Notes under the pieces: model-generated
What the model was told of the DNA's origin: nothing
Databases searched by the model: none
The model's input: the letters and a program-made list of their open reading frames with translations, nothing else
Shown here: positions 52,825-61,071 of the stretch, piece after piece
How the letters are laid out: each line of letters opens with the position of its first letter
Numbering within the stretch: position 1 is the stretch's first letter
Assembly: GCF_014695975.1 (NCBI RefSeq)
Contig: NZ_JACJPI010000042.1
Coordinates: 287,894 to 351,893, forward strand
Length of the DNA: 64,000 nucleotides
Direction of reading: 5' to 3'
Source of the DNA: Leptolyngbya sp. FACHB-321
GTDB taxonomy: Bacteria > Cyanobacteriota > Cyanobacteriia > Leptolyngbyales > Leptolyngbyaceae
Made by a program: the position numbers and the translations under genes

Positions 52825-53733
52825 ATGTATCAGGCGTTTGATAGTGATTTGATGGATAACTTGTTCTACTATGTGTCGCCACAAACTCACTCCCATACAA
52901 ACAAATTTGATGCCTTCGAGGGCTTAAACGAATTCGATTGGCTTGCTGAGTGGAATGGATTTGAGGATGAGGATGTAGACTACGCTAGAGGTGGTACTGC
53001 GCCAACAGAACCTAATGATGGAGTGTCTAGAGACACAATTCAAGCAACAATAAATGCTCAGGTGGATAGGCAATTGCGACAATGGGGACTTACTGATATT
53101 CGGGCACATCAGCCTCAGGTAGTTCCCAATACAAGACCGAATCCAAAAAATCAAGGACCACTGACTACAACGTCTAATCAGCCAGATCATCAAGCAAACG
53201 ATCTAAGAACTGGAGAACACGTAAATGTTGAAGTCGAGGTTCTAAATCCTCAGCGTCGTAGGGAAAGCCGCGCAGCGGCAATCAGGCAATTTGAACGGGT
53301 AGTACAGAATGATCCAACTGCACGTAGCGTACTTTTAATACATCAGCCTCAACTTGATGGGAACAACCGCCCAATTAGAGAGGGACGACTTGTTGAGAAG
53401 CGTGTCTACGATCCTACTACTAGAAGAACAACACAGAGTACGGAACCACTGCGAGAGGAGGATGTTCACACTCCAAGACATTCGCCATCGCAACAACAAC
53501 GGGCAAAACGATCGCCCCAGAGTCTTCCGCAGCAACAGCGTCCAGCCGGAGGGCAGCGTCCACCGCAAGGTCTTCCGCAGCAACAACGTCCAACTGGAGG
53601 ACAGCGCTCACCTCAGAGCCGTCCCCAACAAGGTCGTCCAGCTAGAGGACAACGATCGCCCCAGAGCCATCCTCAACAACGTCGTCCCACTAGAGGGCAG
53701 CGTAGCTTTGATGCTTTTGCAACATTCTTTTAA
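52825..53733 (+). CDS. Tagged protein B with 16-residue C-terminal repeats
   Basis: 302 residues of unknown function. The N-terminus (MYQAFDSDLMDNLFY) is nearly the same as that of protein C, then an acidic segment (GLNEFDWLAEWNGFEDEDVDY). A middle region (about 130-205) looks like a small folded domain (HVNVEVEVLNPQRRRESRAA; SVLLIHQPQLDGNNRPIREG). The C-terminus has four 16-residue repeats rich in Arg, Gln and Pro (residues 229-292) and ends RSFDAFATFF. The core of A and C is absent, so the tag is the only common part. It follows gene A by 12 bp, with AGGGAGAAC before the ATG. Confidence 0.72.
   Translation: MYQAFDSDLMDNLFYYVSPQTHSHTNKFDAFEGLNEFDWLAEWNGFEDEDVDYARGGTAPTEPNDGVSRDTIQATINAQVDRQLRQWGLTDIRAHQPQVVPNTRPNPKNQGPLTTTSNQPDHQANDLRTGEHVNVEVEVLNPQRRRESRAAAIRQFERVVQNDPTARSVLLIHQPQLDGNNRPIREGRLVEKRVYDPTTRRTTQSTEPLREEDVHTPRHSPSQQQRAKRSPQSLPQQQRPAGGQRPPQGLPQQQRPTGGQRSPQSRPQQGRPARGQRSPQSHPQQRRPTRGQRSFDAFATFF
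53509..53700 (+). repeat. Four tandem 48-bp coding repeats
   Basis: Four in-frame 48-nt units, each encoding a variant of RSPQSxPQQxRPxxGQ. The units differ mostly by substitution and keep phase exactly. The product is a basic, Pro/Gln-rich, probably unstructured tail. Confidence 0.85.
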
Positions 53734-53814
53734 GTCAGCTTGAAACGGTGTGAATTAATTAAGGGCTAGAAGTCCTACTAATCCTGTCTTTCTACAATTA
53801 TCGAGAGGGAAACT

Positions 53815-54669
53815 ATGTATCAAGCCTTTGAAGCCGATGTTATGGATGATTTGTTCTACGAGGCAGAAGGTCCATCCCAAACGCGCCGTTCTGCCCAAGC
53901 CTATGATGCGTACGACGATTCATTCGATGCGTTTGATGAGGGCGATGGTTACGATGCTTATGATAGTTACGATGCTTATGATGCTTACGATGAGGGCGAT
54001 GCGTTTGAAGAAGCGATGGCAGATGCCCTGGAAGCAGAAGATAGCGATGAGTTTTTCCGGCGCGTAGCGCGTGGCATTCGGGGTGTCACTAGAGTGGCTC
54101 GTCAGGTTGGACGCGGCATTGGCAGTGTTGCTCGTGTGGTTGCACCGATCGCCAGTGCCATTCCCTTACCACAGGCACAGGCAATTGCTCGTGTTGCCCG
54201 CGTTGCCGGACGTTTGTTAGCAGATGGTGCTGATGAATTTGAAGCAGTAGACGCACTGGTAGATTTGGCAGAGGCAGAAGATTTGATGGATGCAGCGGCT
54301 CCCGCGATCGCCACGATGGCGGTTCATGGCACTATGCCTCAAGCGGCACGACTGCCCCAAGCAACCCGACAACAGCTTGTCCGGGCAACGACTCAAACGG
54401 CTCGCACGATCGCCCGCCAGCAAGGAACTCAAGCGGTACGAGTCTTGCCTGCTGTGGTGCAAACCGCCCAACGAGTTGCTCGCCAGCAGGGCGTTCCTCC
54501 CACAGCCTTACCACGGGTTATTCAGCAAGTGGGGCAGCGTCTCAGCCGCAATCCTCAAATGATTCGTCGTCTGATTCGCTCCGCCAGCCCTGCGATTCGT
54601 CAACATATCTGTGCTGCCTGTGGCAGTCGTCGTACTCGCCCAGCAGCAGCCCGTCGTGGTGCCATGTAA
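53815..54669 (+). CDS. Tagged acidic-leader / cationic-core protein C
   Basis: 284 residues. Tag MYQAFEADVMDDLFY (1-15), then a strongly acidic Tyr-Asp-Ala leader (28-79) that contains repeated YDAYD units, then the same core as protein A from EAEDSDEFFRRVARG (about 73) through IPLPQAQAIARVARVAG and LADGADEFEAVDAL to an Arg/Gln-rich helical region. It ends in a short Cys pair (HICAACGS) and basic tail (RRTRPAAARRGAM). The charge switch from acidic to basic at about residue 81 is sharp. Proteins with E/D/F-rich leaders and Ala-rich bodies occur in many bacteria without known function. GAGAGGG before the ATG is a good ribosome site. Confidence 0.75.
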   Translation: MYQAFEADVMDDLFYEAEGPSQTRRSAQAYDAYDDSFDAFDEGDGYDAYDSYDAYDAYDEGDAFEEAMADALEAEDSDEFFRRVARGIRGVTRVARQVGRGIGSVARVVAPIASAIPLPQAQAIARVARVAGRLLADGADEFEAVDALVDLAEAEDLMDAAAPAIATMAVHGTMPQAARLPQATRQQLVRATTQTARTIARQQGTQAVRVLPAVVQTAQRVARQQGVPPTALPRVIQQVGQRLSRNPQMIRRLIRSASPAIRQHICAACGSRRTRPAAARRGAM

Positions 54670-54717
54670 GCGGTACCGTGCTGTTGGTCAACAGGAATCC
54701 TATGCGAGGAAGCTGTG

Positions 54718-56022
54718 ATGGAAACGCGTTTGTTCCTACATACCAAAATTCTGGCACTGGCAGCACGGGCACGCCGACTGGTGCAGGTGGATTATGCCTC
54801 GGTGGGCATTCGTCCACAAGACATCCCTTACGCGCCGTCTCCCGCACACTTTCGAGCCGCTAATCGTCGACTGGCAAAAATTGACCAGGAAACACAGCGC
54901 CGTTTAGAGCAGGTAAAGCAAACCTGGAAGACAGCTCCACCTGATCGGGTCTTGCGAGATATTGCGCTAGTGGAGCGAGAAGTGGATCGATCGCGGCGTG
55001 CTTTCGGACTCTTCTTTGAGGTCTTTGGGCAACGAGGCACCACCTTTGCCCCGGCTCTTGCAGCGCACGATGTCATTGCGGTTGATTGCTATGCCCCAAT
55101 TCGACAAGCGGCTCCTGCTCTTTTTCGCGGTCCCCTGCTGAAACCAGTTTGCTACATGGAGCATGGCTTTTCTCCCGCAACCATGCGGCGAGGTATCCAG
55201 TTGAATCGGTTATTGGGAGAGCAAAATCCGTTTCCCATCATTCGGATTCCGTGGGATCGCGATAATCCCTGGCAGGCAGTCTTTCTGCACGAGGTCGCGC
55301 ATAATCTTCAGGCAGATTTGGGCATCTGGCAAGAAAATCGACGTGCTGTGCTGGAACGCACTCTGCGGTTTACTGGCGACCCAACGGTTACTCGCACGTA
55401 TGCAACCTGGCATAAAGAAATCTTTGCTGATCTGGCAGCGATTTTGTTAGGTGGTCCGTCGGCTGCTTGGGGCATGGCGGTGTTTCTTGCCCATCCGGCT
55501 CCACGTACAATGACGTTTCGACCAGGGGGTGCCCATCCCACTGCCTATCTGCGGATTCTAATTCTGGCAGAGATGCTGCGGCAGATTGGGTTTGGGGCGG
55601 AGGGCGATCGCCTCCAGCGAGTTTGGCAAACACTGTATAACCCGAATCGCGCTCATCGCATTCCTGCCACTCTCTTGCAGACTGCCGACACTGTAATTCC
55701 GCAAATTGTGGATGAAATTGCCTTTCAAACTCGGCGCAACCTGGGACAAAAAGCACTGGTGAACATTATTCCCTTTAGCCGCGACGACGAGCGGGCAATT
55801 CAGGCGGGCGCCAGACAACTGGTGCAAGGGAGAGTGCCCACCGATCTACCGCCGCGCTTTCTGGTTGGTGCCTCTAGCTATGCGCTGGCAACTGGGCAAA
55901 CCTCACCTCGTCAACTCTCTCAACGGGTGATTACCCATCTCACTCGGTTGAATACGCGCTCTGCTAGTACGTTAGCAGAGGCTCAGGCAGCGGTTCGCAC
56001 AGCGATTTCGACTGTCGCATAA
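54718..56022 (+). CDS. HExxH zinc metalloprotease-like protein
   Basis: 434 residues. The HEVAH motif (His191, Glu192, His195) provides two zinc ligands and the catalytic Glu, and WHKEIFADLAAILLGGPSA offers a third ligand Glu about 40 residues later, a gluzincin-like arrangement. The following HPTAYLRILILAEML segment resembles the downstream helix in several soluble HExxH peptidases. There is no signal peptide or membrane anchor. AGGAAG before the ATG at 54718 decides the start. Placed directly after the three tagged proteins, it could cleave their leaders, but this is inference. The fold assignment rests on motifs only. Confidence 0.78.
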   Translation: METRLFLHTKILALAARARRLVQVDYASVGIRPQDIPYAPSPAHFRAANRRLAKIDQETQRRLEQVKQTWKTAPPDRVLRDIALVEREVDRSRRAFGLFFEVFGQRGTTFAPALAAHDVIAVDCYAPIRQAAPALFRGPLLKPVCYMEHGFSPATMRRGIQLNRLLGEQNPFPIIRIPWDRDNPWQAVFLHEVAHNLQADLGIWQENRRAVLERTLRFTGDPTVTRTYATWHKEIFADLAAILLGGPSAAWGMAVFLAHPAPRTMTFRPGGAHPTAYLRILILAEMLRQIGFGAEGDRLQRVWQTLYNPNRAHRIPATLLQTADTVIPQIVDEIAFQTRRNLGQKALVNIIPFSRDDERAIQAGARQLVQGRVPTDLPPRFLVGASSYALATGQTSPRQLSQRVITHLTRLNTRSASTLAEAQAAVRTAISTVA

Positions 56023-56059
56023 AGATTCACCTATTTTGCTCTGGAAGTGAGTTAAAACG

Positions 56060-57955
56060 ATGGCAACCCCCTCTAGCAATCCTTTGAGCCACGCAATGTC
56101 ACAAAACAATGGCGCAGTGCCACCAAGCAGCGGTCGCATGGCATTAGATAACTTAATTCGGCGAGAGCTTAAGGTCAGCGACCCAAATGACTCTCAGCAA
56201 ATCGCCCAAGCCTTACTCTCACGCTACAAAGACACACCCAAAGCCGCAGCCATTGCTCGCGAAGCTGAGGGGGTGCCGTTTGCCCTTTCCACATCTAGTA
56301 GTGCAACCCCGATCGCTCAAGCGAGTATGTCTTCTCAAGCAGAACTCCAGCAGGCGATCGATGATGTGGAGCGAGATTTACGAGAACTCACCACCAACGC
56401 CATCCTGAAGGACATTACGCCCGAGCTACAAGGATGGGCAACCGCCATTCGTACTGCCATTACTGAAGGTATAAATGCAGCTCAGTTTGCGATCGATTCT
56501 CGTCAGCGTGACAAAGCCTTTGGTATCCGGCGTACACTGGGAGATTTTGCGCGGGTGGCTCGTTTAATTGGGGCGTTGACTCCTACTGTCAACATCAACT
56601 ATCGCAAACTTGCTCAAAGTCTGGATGAAGTGGCGGCAGTGATGTTAGTCAAAATGGGAGAAGCTATTTCCAGCATTGGGTTTAATAGTGGTCGCTATTT
56701 GCTTCAGGTTGCTTACAGCGATTTACAGTCTCGTCGAGATGCAGTGATTGCCGCCTTACGCAACCTCACAGGTACGGTGCAGGAAGCGTATGACCCCAGT
56801 GAGTGGCAGCGGGGACTCAATGCCTATCGTTTGTTCTACAAATATTTAGAGACAAATGCTCAGGGAGATTTGCGATCTCTGTTAGTAGAAACAGAATTGG
56901 CACGAGTCATGGATAGTCTGCTGCAACGAGCAGGGCGGGGTGGTTCAGAGGGGTTACGACAATTGGGGGCAACCTTCCAAATTGACATTGAACAACTACG
57001 TCGTTTAGTGATTGTGGGCAACAAAGCCGTCAATCCTCCCGCTCCTCCGTTTACAGCCTTTTTAGATGCTGTACAGCTCTTTATCGACTCAGTGCAGCCA
57101 TCCGGCGGCTCACGGTTAATTCGCATCGCCCGTCCACCCATTCTGTTCTATGGCTTGTATGGACAATCCGTGCTGAATGCCGATGATCCGGCACTCAATC
57201 TCGTGCAGTTGGTAATCCTGCGGGGCAGTCTGGCGAGTCAACTTGATCGTCTTGCCCAAACCAGTAATGAACCCAGCACTCTCAAGGGGCAAATCATTTT
57301 AGATAAGGTGCTTTATGACGTCGATCGCGCGATCGACCTCTACGCTGTAGGCACAAAAGATAGTTTTGACCAACCCGAACGTCGTGCTGTTGCCTATAGC
57401 TATGTCATTGATGCCTTCTTAAATCCACCAAACTTGAACCAAGACCCCCCTCCTAACGATGGTTTTGACGAACTTAGAGAGCTTCGGCTCACCGTAGGCT
57501 TTGGGCTTGAGGAGCAACGAAACGAGCGACGTACCTTATTTACAACCTTGCGAGATGTTTTACGAGAAATTAGAAACTTGCTGTTCTTACCGATCAATCC
57601 AGGCTTTATCGAAGGGTTTAACACTGAGCTACGTGGACTTGGTGAACTTGATACGACCAGGAACAATGCCCTCCTGCAACAGTTGATTAGACAGGAGTTG
57701 TTTGTTCAGCAAGATGTGGAAGCAAGCTGGGAAAATTTGGTGCAAACGATGGCTTCCGATTATGTGTCCTACACCGAGTTATTTGGCGCTGATGGCATCA
57801 TTCGACAATTGCTTGACGTTGCCCTCTCTAGGAGTGGTGGTCAATACCTCAACCCAGAACCGATCGTGCCCGATTCAGACTCGTTTAGCCTGATGACGAT
57901 TGCTGCCGCTGCGAATCGACTTGTGCCCCTTCCACCACAAGCACCTACGTCATAA
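56060..57955 (+). CDS. Large helical hypothetical protein
   Basis: 631 residues with no recognisable family. The sequence is predominantly helical. An N-terminal segment (residues about 27-70, MALDNLIRRELKVSDPNDSQ) precedes a disordered Ser-rich linker. Then come helical bundles (ELQQAIDDVERDLRELTTNA; SRRDAVIAALRNLTGTVQEA), a hydrophobic-aromatic segment (PPILFYGLYGQSVL), and a C-terminal helical part (NNALLQQLIRQELFVQQDVE). There are no transmembrane segments, catalytic motifs or signal peptide visible. It lies 37 bp after the protease gene and 54 bp before the next gene, so it is part of the cluster operon. A structural or scaffold role would suit its size and composition, but is unproven. 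Confidence 0.65.
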   Translation: MATPSSNPLSHAMSQNNGAVPPSSGRMALDNLIRRELKVSDPNDSQQIAQALLSRYKDTPKAAAIAREAEGVPFALSTSSSATPIAQASMSSQAELQQAIDDVERDLRELTTNAILKDITPELQGWATAIRTAITEGINAAQFAIDSRQRDKAFGIRRTLGDFARVARLIGALTPTVNINYRKLAQSLDEVAAVMLVKMGEAISSIGFNSGRYLLQVAYSDLQSRRDAVIAALRNLTGTVQEAYDPSEWQRGLNAYRLFYKYLETNAQGDLRSLLVETELARVMDSLLQRAGRGGSEGLRQLGATFQIDIEQLRRLVIVGNKAVNPPAPPFTAFLDAVQLFIDSVQPSGGSRLIRIARPPILFYGLYGQSVLNADDPALNLVQLVILRGSLASQLDRLAQTSNEPSTLKGQIILDKVLYDVDRAIDLYAVGTKDSFDQPERRAVAYSYVIDAFLNPPNLNQDPPPNDGFDELRELRLTVGFGLEEQRNERRTLFTTLRDVLREIRNLLFLPINPGFIEGFNTELRGLGELDTTRNNALLQQLIRQELFVQQDVEASWENLVQTMASDYVSYTELFGADGIIRQLLDVALSRSGGQYLNPEPIVPDSDSFSLMTIAAAANRLVPLPPQAPTS

Positions 57956-58009
57956 AACACGATCACCGCTCACTCCCCAACGCATGAGAACTGATCAAGG
58001 ACTCTTACC

Positions 58010-59101
58010 ATGAGCTACAACACAACTGAAACTATTCAACGCTTGTGGGCAAACTTTCTGCGCGAGCAGCTTGCCGCGATGCCTGCAACAGACCGCAAAC
58101 AATACGAGCAACAGCTCGAAGACCGCTTTGGCGAACTCCTGAAGGATGCCGCTGATGGTACGGGTAGCCAAGATGGTTTTCTAGATCTAGTTGGGTTTGG
58201 TGGCAAAGGTGCTGTTCCCTTTGAGAATATTTCCTATCCATACATTCAGCCTGATTTTGATGACTCGATCGTGCCCAGCCAACTCCATGCTGCCGCAGAG
58301 TTGTACTATATCTATCAGCACGAACGGATGAAAGTGTTCCAGGTGGTGCAGGTATTACAGCGCCTTTTCCGCGAAGGCAGAATGCGGATTCAGCGTGGAC
58401 CCGGTGCGCGGGCACTTTACCTGCTGGATAAATGGAAACCACTGCGGTATAACCAGCGCGATCGCATGATTGCCTACCGTCGCGCCTTCAACTATGGCAG
58501 AGTACAGGCACCCGTTGGAGCGATCACAAATGTCAACTTCCATCGCCAGTTTGTGGGCTTTATGGTGGCAGTGTCACAGTACTTCCGCGATTTGTTGATT
58601 GGTGAAGTCATTCGCGGTGGACCGTTAATTGAGCAGCGCCCGTTTGGCAGCATCGGTACAGTGCAGCGTATTGGGTTAGATTTGCGCTATGCCCTCGATC
58701 GCTCCACCTATGGCAATATCCTGGCGCTTACAGTGGAAACAGGGCACTACCTCAACGAAGTTCTCAAACTCTTAGACACCCCTGACATCAAGAAATCTTT
58801 TGATGCCAATACTAAATGGGATGTGATTGAAATGGTTTCTAATCGCTACCTGGGCGGTATTGGAGAGCCATCTCAACGAGCAAAAATGGCAGAGAGTGGA
58901 CGACGCATTCTACAATTTATTGCCGATAACGACTTCAAGACAGCACTCGACCCCATTCTCTTCCAATCTGAAATGCGACCAATGGGATCTCACGCTGAAG
59001 CCTGGGTTGCTGCCTATCGCATGACCCCAGAAGGCCGCGGTTTCTCAGGTGTCACCCCAGCCTTAAGAAGCGTCCTCGGTGCACAATCGGCAGCCGTTTA
59101 A
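58010..59101 (+). CDS. Helical hypothetical protein
   Basis: 363 residues, no known family. Recognisable by eye: an N-terminal helix (ETIQRLWANFLREQLAAMP), a Pro/Phe-rich segment (PFENISYPYIQPDFDDS), and then long helices with Tyr/Arg-rich stretches (ELYYIYQHERMKVFQVVQVL; YNQRDRMIAYRRAFNYG). The C-terminus is AEAWVAAYRMTPEGRGFSG. Gly-rich loops are few and there is no signal or membrane helix. ATG 58010 is preceded by AAGGACTC. It follows the 631-residue gene in the operon. It may form a complex with that protein (context only). Confidence 0.65.
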   Translation: MSYNTTETIQRLWANFLREQLAAMPATDRKQYEQQLEDRFGELLKDAADGTGSQDGFLDLVGFGGKGAVPFENISYPYIQPDFDDSIVPSQLHAAAELYYIYQHERMKVFQVVQVLQRLFREGRMRIQRGPGARALYLLDKWKPLRYNQRDRMIAYRRAFNYGRVQAPVGAITNVNFHRQFVGFMVAVSQYFRDLLIGEVIRGGPLIEQRPFGSIGTVQRIGLDLRYALDRSTYGNILALTVETGHYLNEVLKLLDTPDIKKSFDANTKWDVIEMVSNRYLGGIGEPSQRAKMAESGRRILQFIADNDFKTALDPILFQSEMRPMGSHAEAWVAAYRMTPEGRGFSGVTPALRSVLGAQSAAV

Positions 59102-59137
59102 TGTGTGGTTTGATTCATCCATTTGAGGATTGTAATC

Positions 59138-59995
59138 ATGACAGCAGCGTTAGTATCCGATTTTTCCATTACCCTCAATCAACGTCGCTGGGCGTGTGTG
59201 CTTGATCCAACTCTTGCCTTGTCTCATTATGGATTGCCTTTAGTGAAGCAACTAGGCGAGTTGATGGAACTCTGGATTGTGCGCGAACTTTGGCATATTC
59301 TGGACAATCCTCAGTTTTACCTTCATCAACCCAGCTTAATTTCGAGCGTGCAAATGCCCATCGCCTTGCCGTCGTACGGCAACAGTTCCCAGCACGTTGT
59401 GCAAACGCTTAAAGAGTGGGAACGTCTTCGGACTAGCACCGATCGCAACTCCTGGAATATTCATTTCTTAGCCGATGTGATTGGGGAGTCTTGTGTTCCG
59501 ACTGGCATCGATGCCGACATTATTTGGCGTTGGGAATCGCTGGCGCAAAGTTTAGACACTCGCTTAGATCAACAAGTTTCTAAACCAGATATTCTGACCC
59601 TTGCCTTCCGTGATCTAGCAGCGCTGGCAGCCGCGAGACCCGCTTGTATTCTGACTCATTGTGTCAATGAAGAGGCTCCCGCGCTTTGTAAAACACTTCA
59701 ACAATGGGGTATTGCCTGTCAACCAATTGAACCAACTAATGCGATCGCCGACATCGAGCGAGAACAATTTCGTAACTTGCTTGTTCATGCAGGTCTCTCC
59801 AAGTTTCTCTGGGCAGGATTGAATTTGGCAGTTTTGCATTTGGTTGTTCCTGCCGCTGCCACACTCAGCACAACCTTTGCCCAGGATTGGTCAGATGAGT
59901 ATTCCTTTTCAGAAATTGATGAATCGACAGTCGATCAAGGACTGTCGACCAATCTCTGGCAGGGTGCGCAAGGCTTCTGGTATTCCATCACTTGA
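59138..59995 (+). CDS. Hypothetical protein, possibly PIN-like
   Basis: 285 residues. The N-terminal strand with an Asp (RRWACVLDPTLAL), a helix with Glu (ELMELWIVRELWHILDNPQ), a helical middle, and a later segment (DILTLAFRDLAALAAARP then ACILTHC and LQQWGIACQPI) follow the order of a PIN-domain-like fold: D, E, then D with a strand-Thr. The pattern is degenerate and the acidic set is incomplete, so nuclease activity is doubtful. The C-terminus ends in an acidic segment (DEYSFSEIDESTVDQ). GAGGA 8 nt before the ATG at 59138 fixes the start. Its stop is 3 nt before the DUF4438 start. Confidence 0.55.
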   Translation: MTAALVSDFSITLNQRRWACVLDPTLALSHYGLPLVKQLGELMELWIVRELWHILDNPQFYLHQPSLISSVQMPIALPSYGNSSQHVVQTLKEWERLRTSTDRNSWNIHFLADVIGESCVPTGIDADIIWRWESLAQSLDTRLDQQVSKPDILTLAFRDLAALAAARPACILTHCVNEEAPALCKTLQQWGIACQPIEPTNAIADIEREQFRNLLVHAGLSKFLWAGLNLAVLHLVVPAAATLSTTFAQDWSDEYSFSEIDESTVDQGLSTNLWQGAQGFWYSIT

Positions 59996-59998
59996 ATT

Positions 59999-61024
59999 AT
60001 GAAGGATCAACCCGCTAATCACCGCAACACGCTTCAAATCAACCAACCTGACCTGGTGATGGTGGCAGTGATGGGTCAGGTTGCTCATCCAGTGGCTGCC
60101 GGAAATCCTTACCGGATTGGGCATGATGGAGTGCCACGGGTGTTGCCTGCCACAGGTGGCATCGTTCTAAATCAGCGAGTGGGCGATCGTTGTGTGGGTT
60201 TGATGGGTGATCACATTGAACCTGGTGCGGCGTTGCACAATAATAATCGGGAAGTTATTGGGGCACGCAATGGACCCAATCTGGCATTAGTAACCTACGC
60301 ATGTGTTGGTAACATCGCCAGGGTGATTAGTGGTCCCTGTAACGGTAAACGCGGGTTAGTTACTGGCAAACATGGGGGTGTTGATCATGTATTAGTAGAC
60401 TTTCCAGCCGCTGTATTGCAGCGCTTACAAATTGGCGATCGCGTTCAAATTAATAGTTATGGTTTAGGACTGCAAATTTCAGATTATCCAGAGATTAACG
60501 TTACAAATTGTTCCCCCTCACTGTTGCAACGATGGGGTATACGCGAAAATAATCGTAGGTTGCAAGTACCCGTTACGCATCGTATTCCCGCCAAAATTAT
60601 GGGTTCCGGATTGGGAAAGAATTCTGTTTGGCGAGGAGATTATGATATCCAATTATTCGACCCCCATGTCCGCGCTCGCTACCGCTTAGAAACATTACGT
60701 TTTGGTGATTTTGTTGCCATTTATGATGGTGATACACGCTTCGGTCCTTCCTACCGGCAGAACCGAATCACCATTGGCATTGTTGTACATGGAGATAGTA
60801 CTGTAAGTGGCCATGGTCCTGGTGTAACAGTTCTCTTAACAGGTCCTGCGAATCGCTTACAGCCGATGGTTCACTCACGCGCAAATCTTGCTGCTCTCTT
60901 CAATTTGCGCGCTCTGCCGACCGCTAGAGCGTACCAACCTATTACGGCAAATTCTAATCTCAATCTAACGTTGAACGTCGAACCTGCTCGATCTCAAACT
61001 AAGTTCTCCTATCTCAGGTATTAA
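59999..61024 (+). CDS. DUF4438-domain protein
   Basis: 341 residues of the DUF4438 family, function unknown. Identifying blocks are VMVAVMGQVAHPVAAGNPYRI, GDHIEPGAAL, IGARNGPNLALVTYACVGN, GKRGLVTGKHGGVDHVLVDF and RFGDFVAIYDGDTRFGPSYR with GIVVHGD near the end. The family is beta-rich and often encoded alone in thermophiles, where a structure is known but no activity. Here it has an extra C-terminal tail (about 300-341). The 3-nt gap after the previous stop implies cotranslation. It may bind a small molecule (inference). Confidence 0.85.
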   Translation: MKDQPANHRNTLQINQPDLVMVAVMGQVAHPVAAGNPYRIGHDGVPRVLPATGGIVLNQRVGDRCVGLMGDHIEPGAALHNNNREVIGARNGPNLALVTYACVGNIARVISGPCNGKRGLVTGKHGGVDHVLVDFPAAVLQRLQIGDRVQINSYGLGLQISDYPEINVTNCSPSLLQRWGIRENNRRLQVPVTHRIPAKIMGSGLGKNSVWRGDYDIQLFDPHVRARYRLETLRFGDFVAIYDGDTRFGPSYRQNRITIGIVVHGDSTVSGHGPGVTVLLTGPANRLQPMVHSRANLAALFNLRALPTARAYQPITANSNLNLTLNVEPARSQTKFSYLRY

Positions 61025-61071
61025 TTGTTCCCTGTCGTAGTTTTAACTTCCTTTTGCCCCTATGGAGGTTT

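Noticed and set aside
59999..61024. DUF4438 protein considered as part of a known metabolic pathway
   Set aside because: No linked enzyme genes and no known activity for the family.
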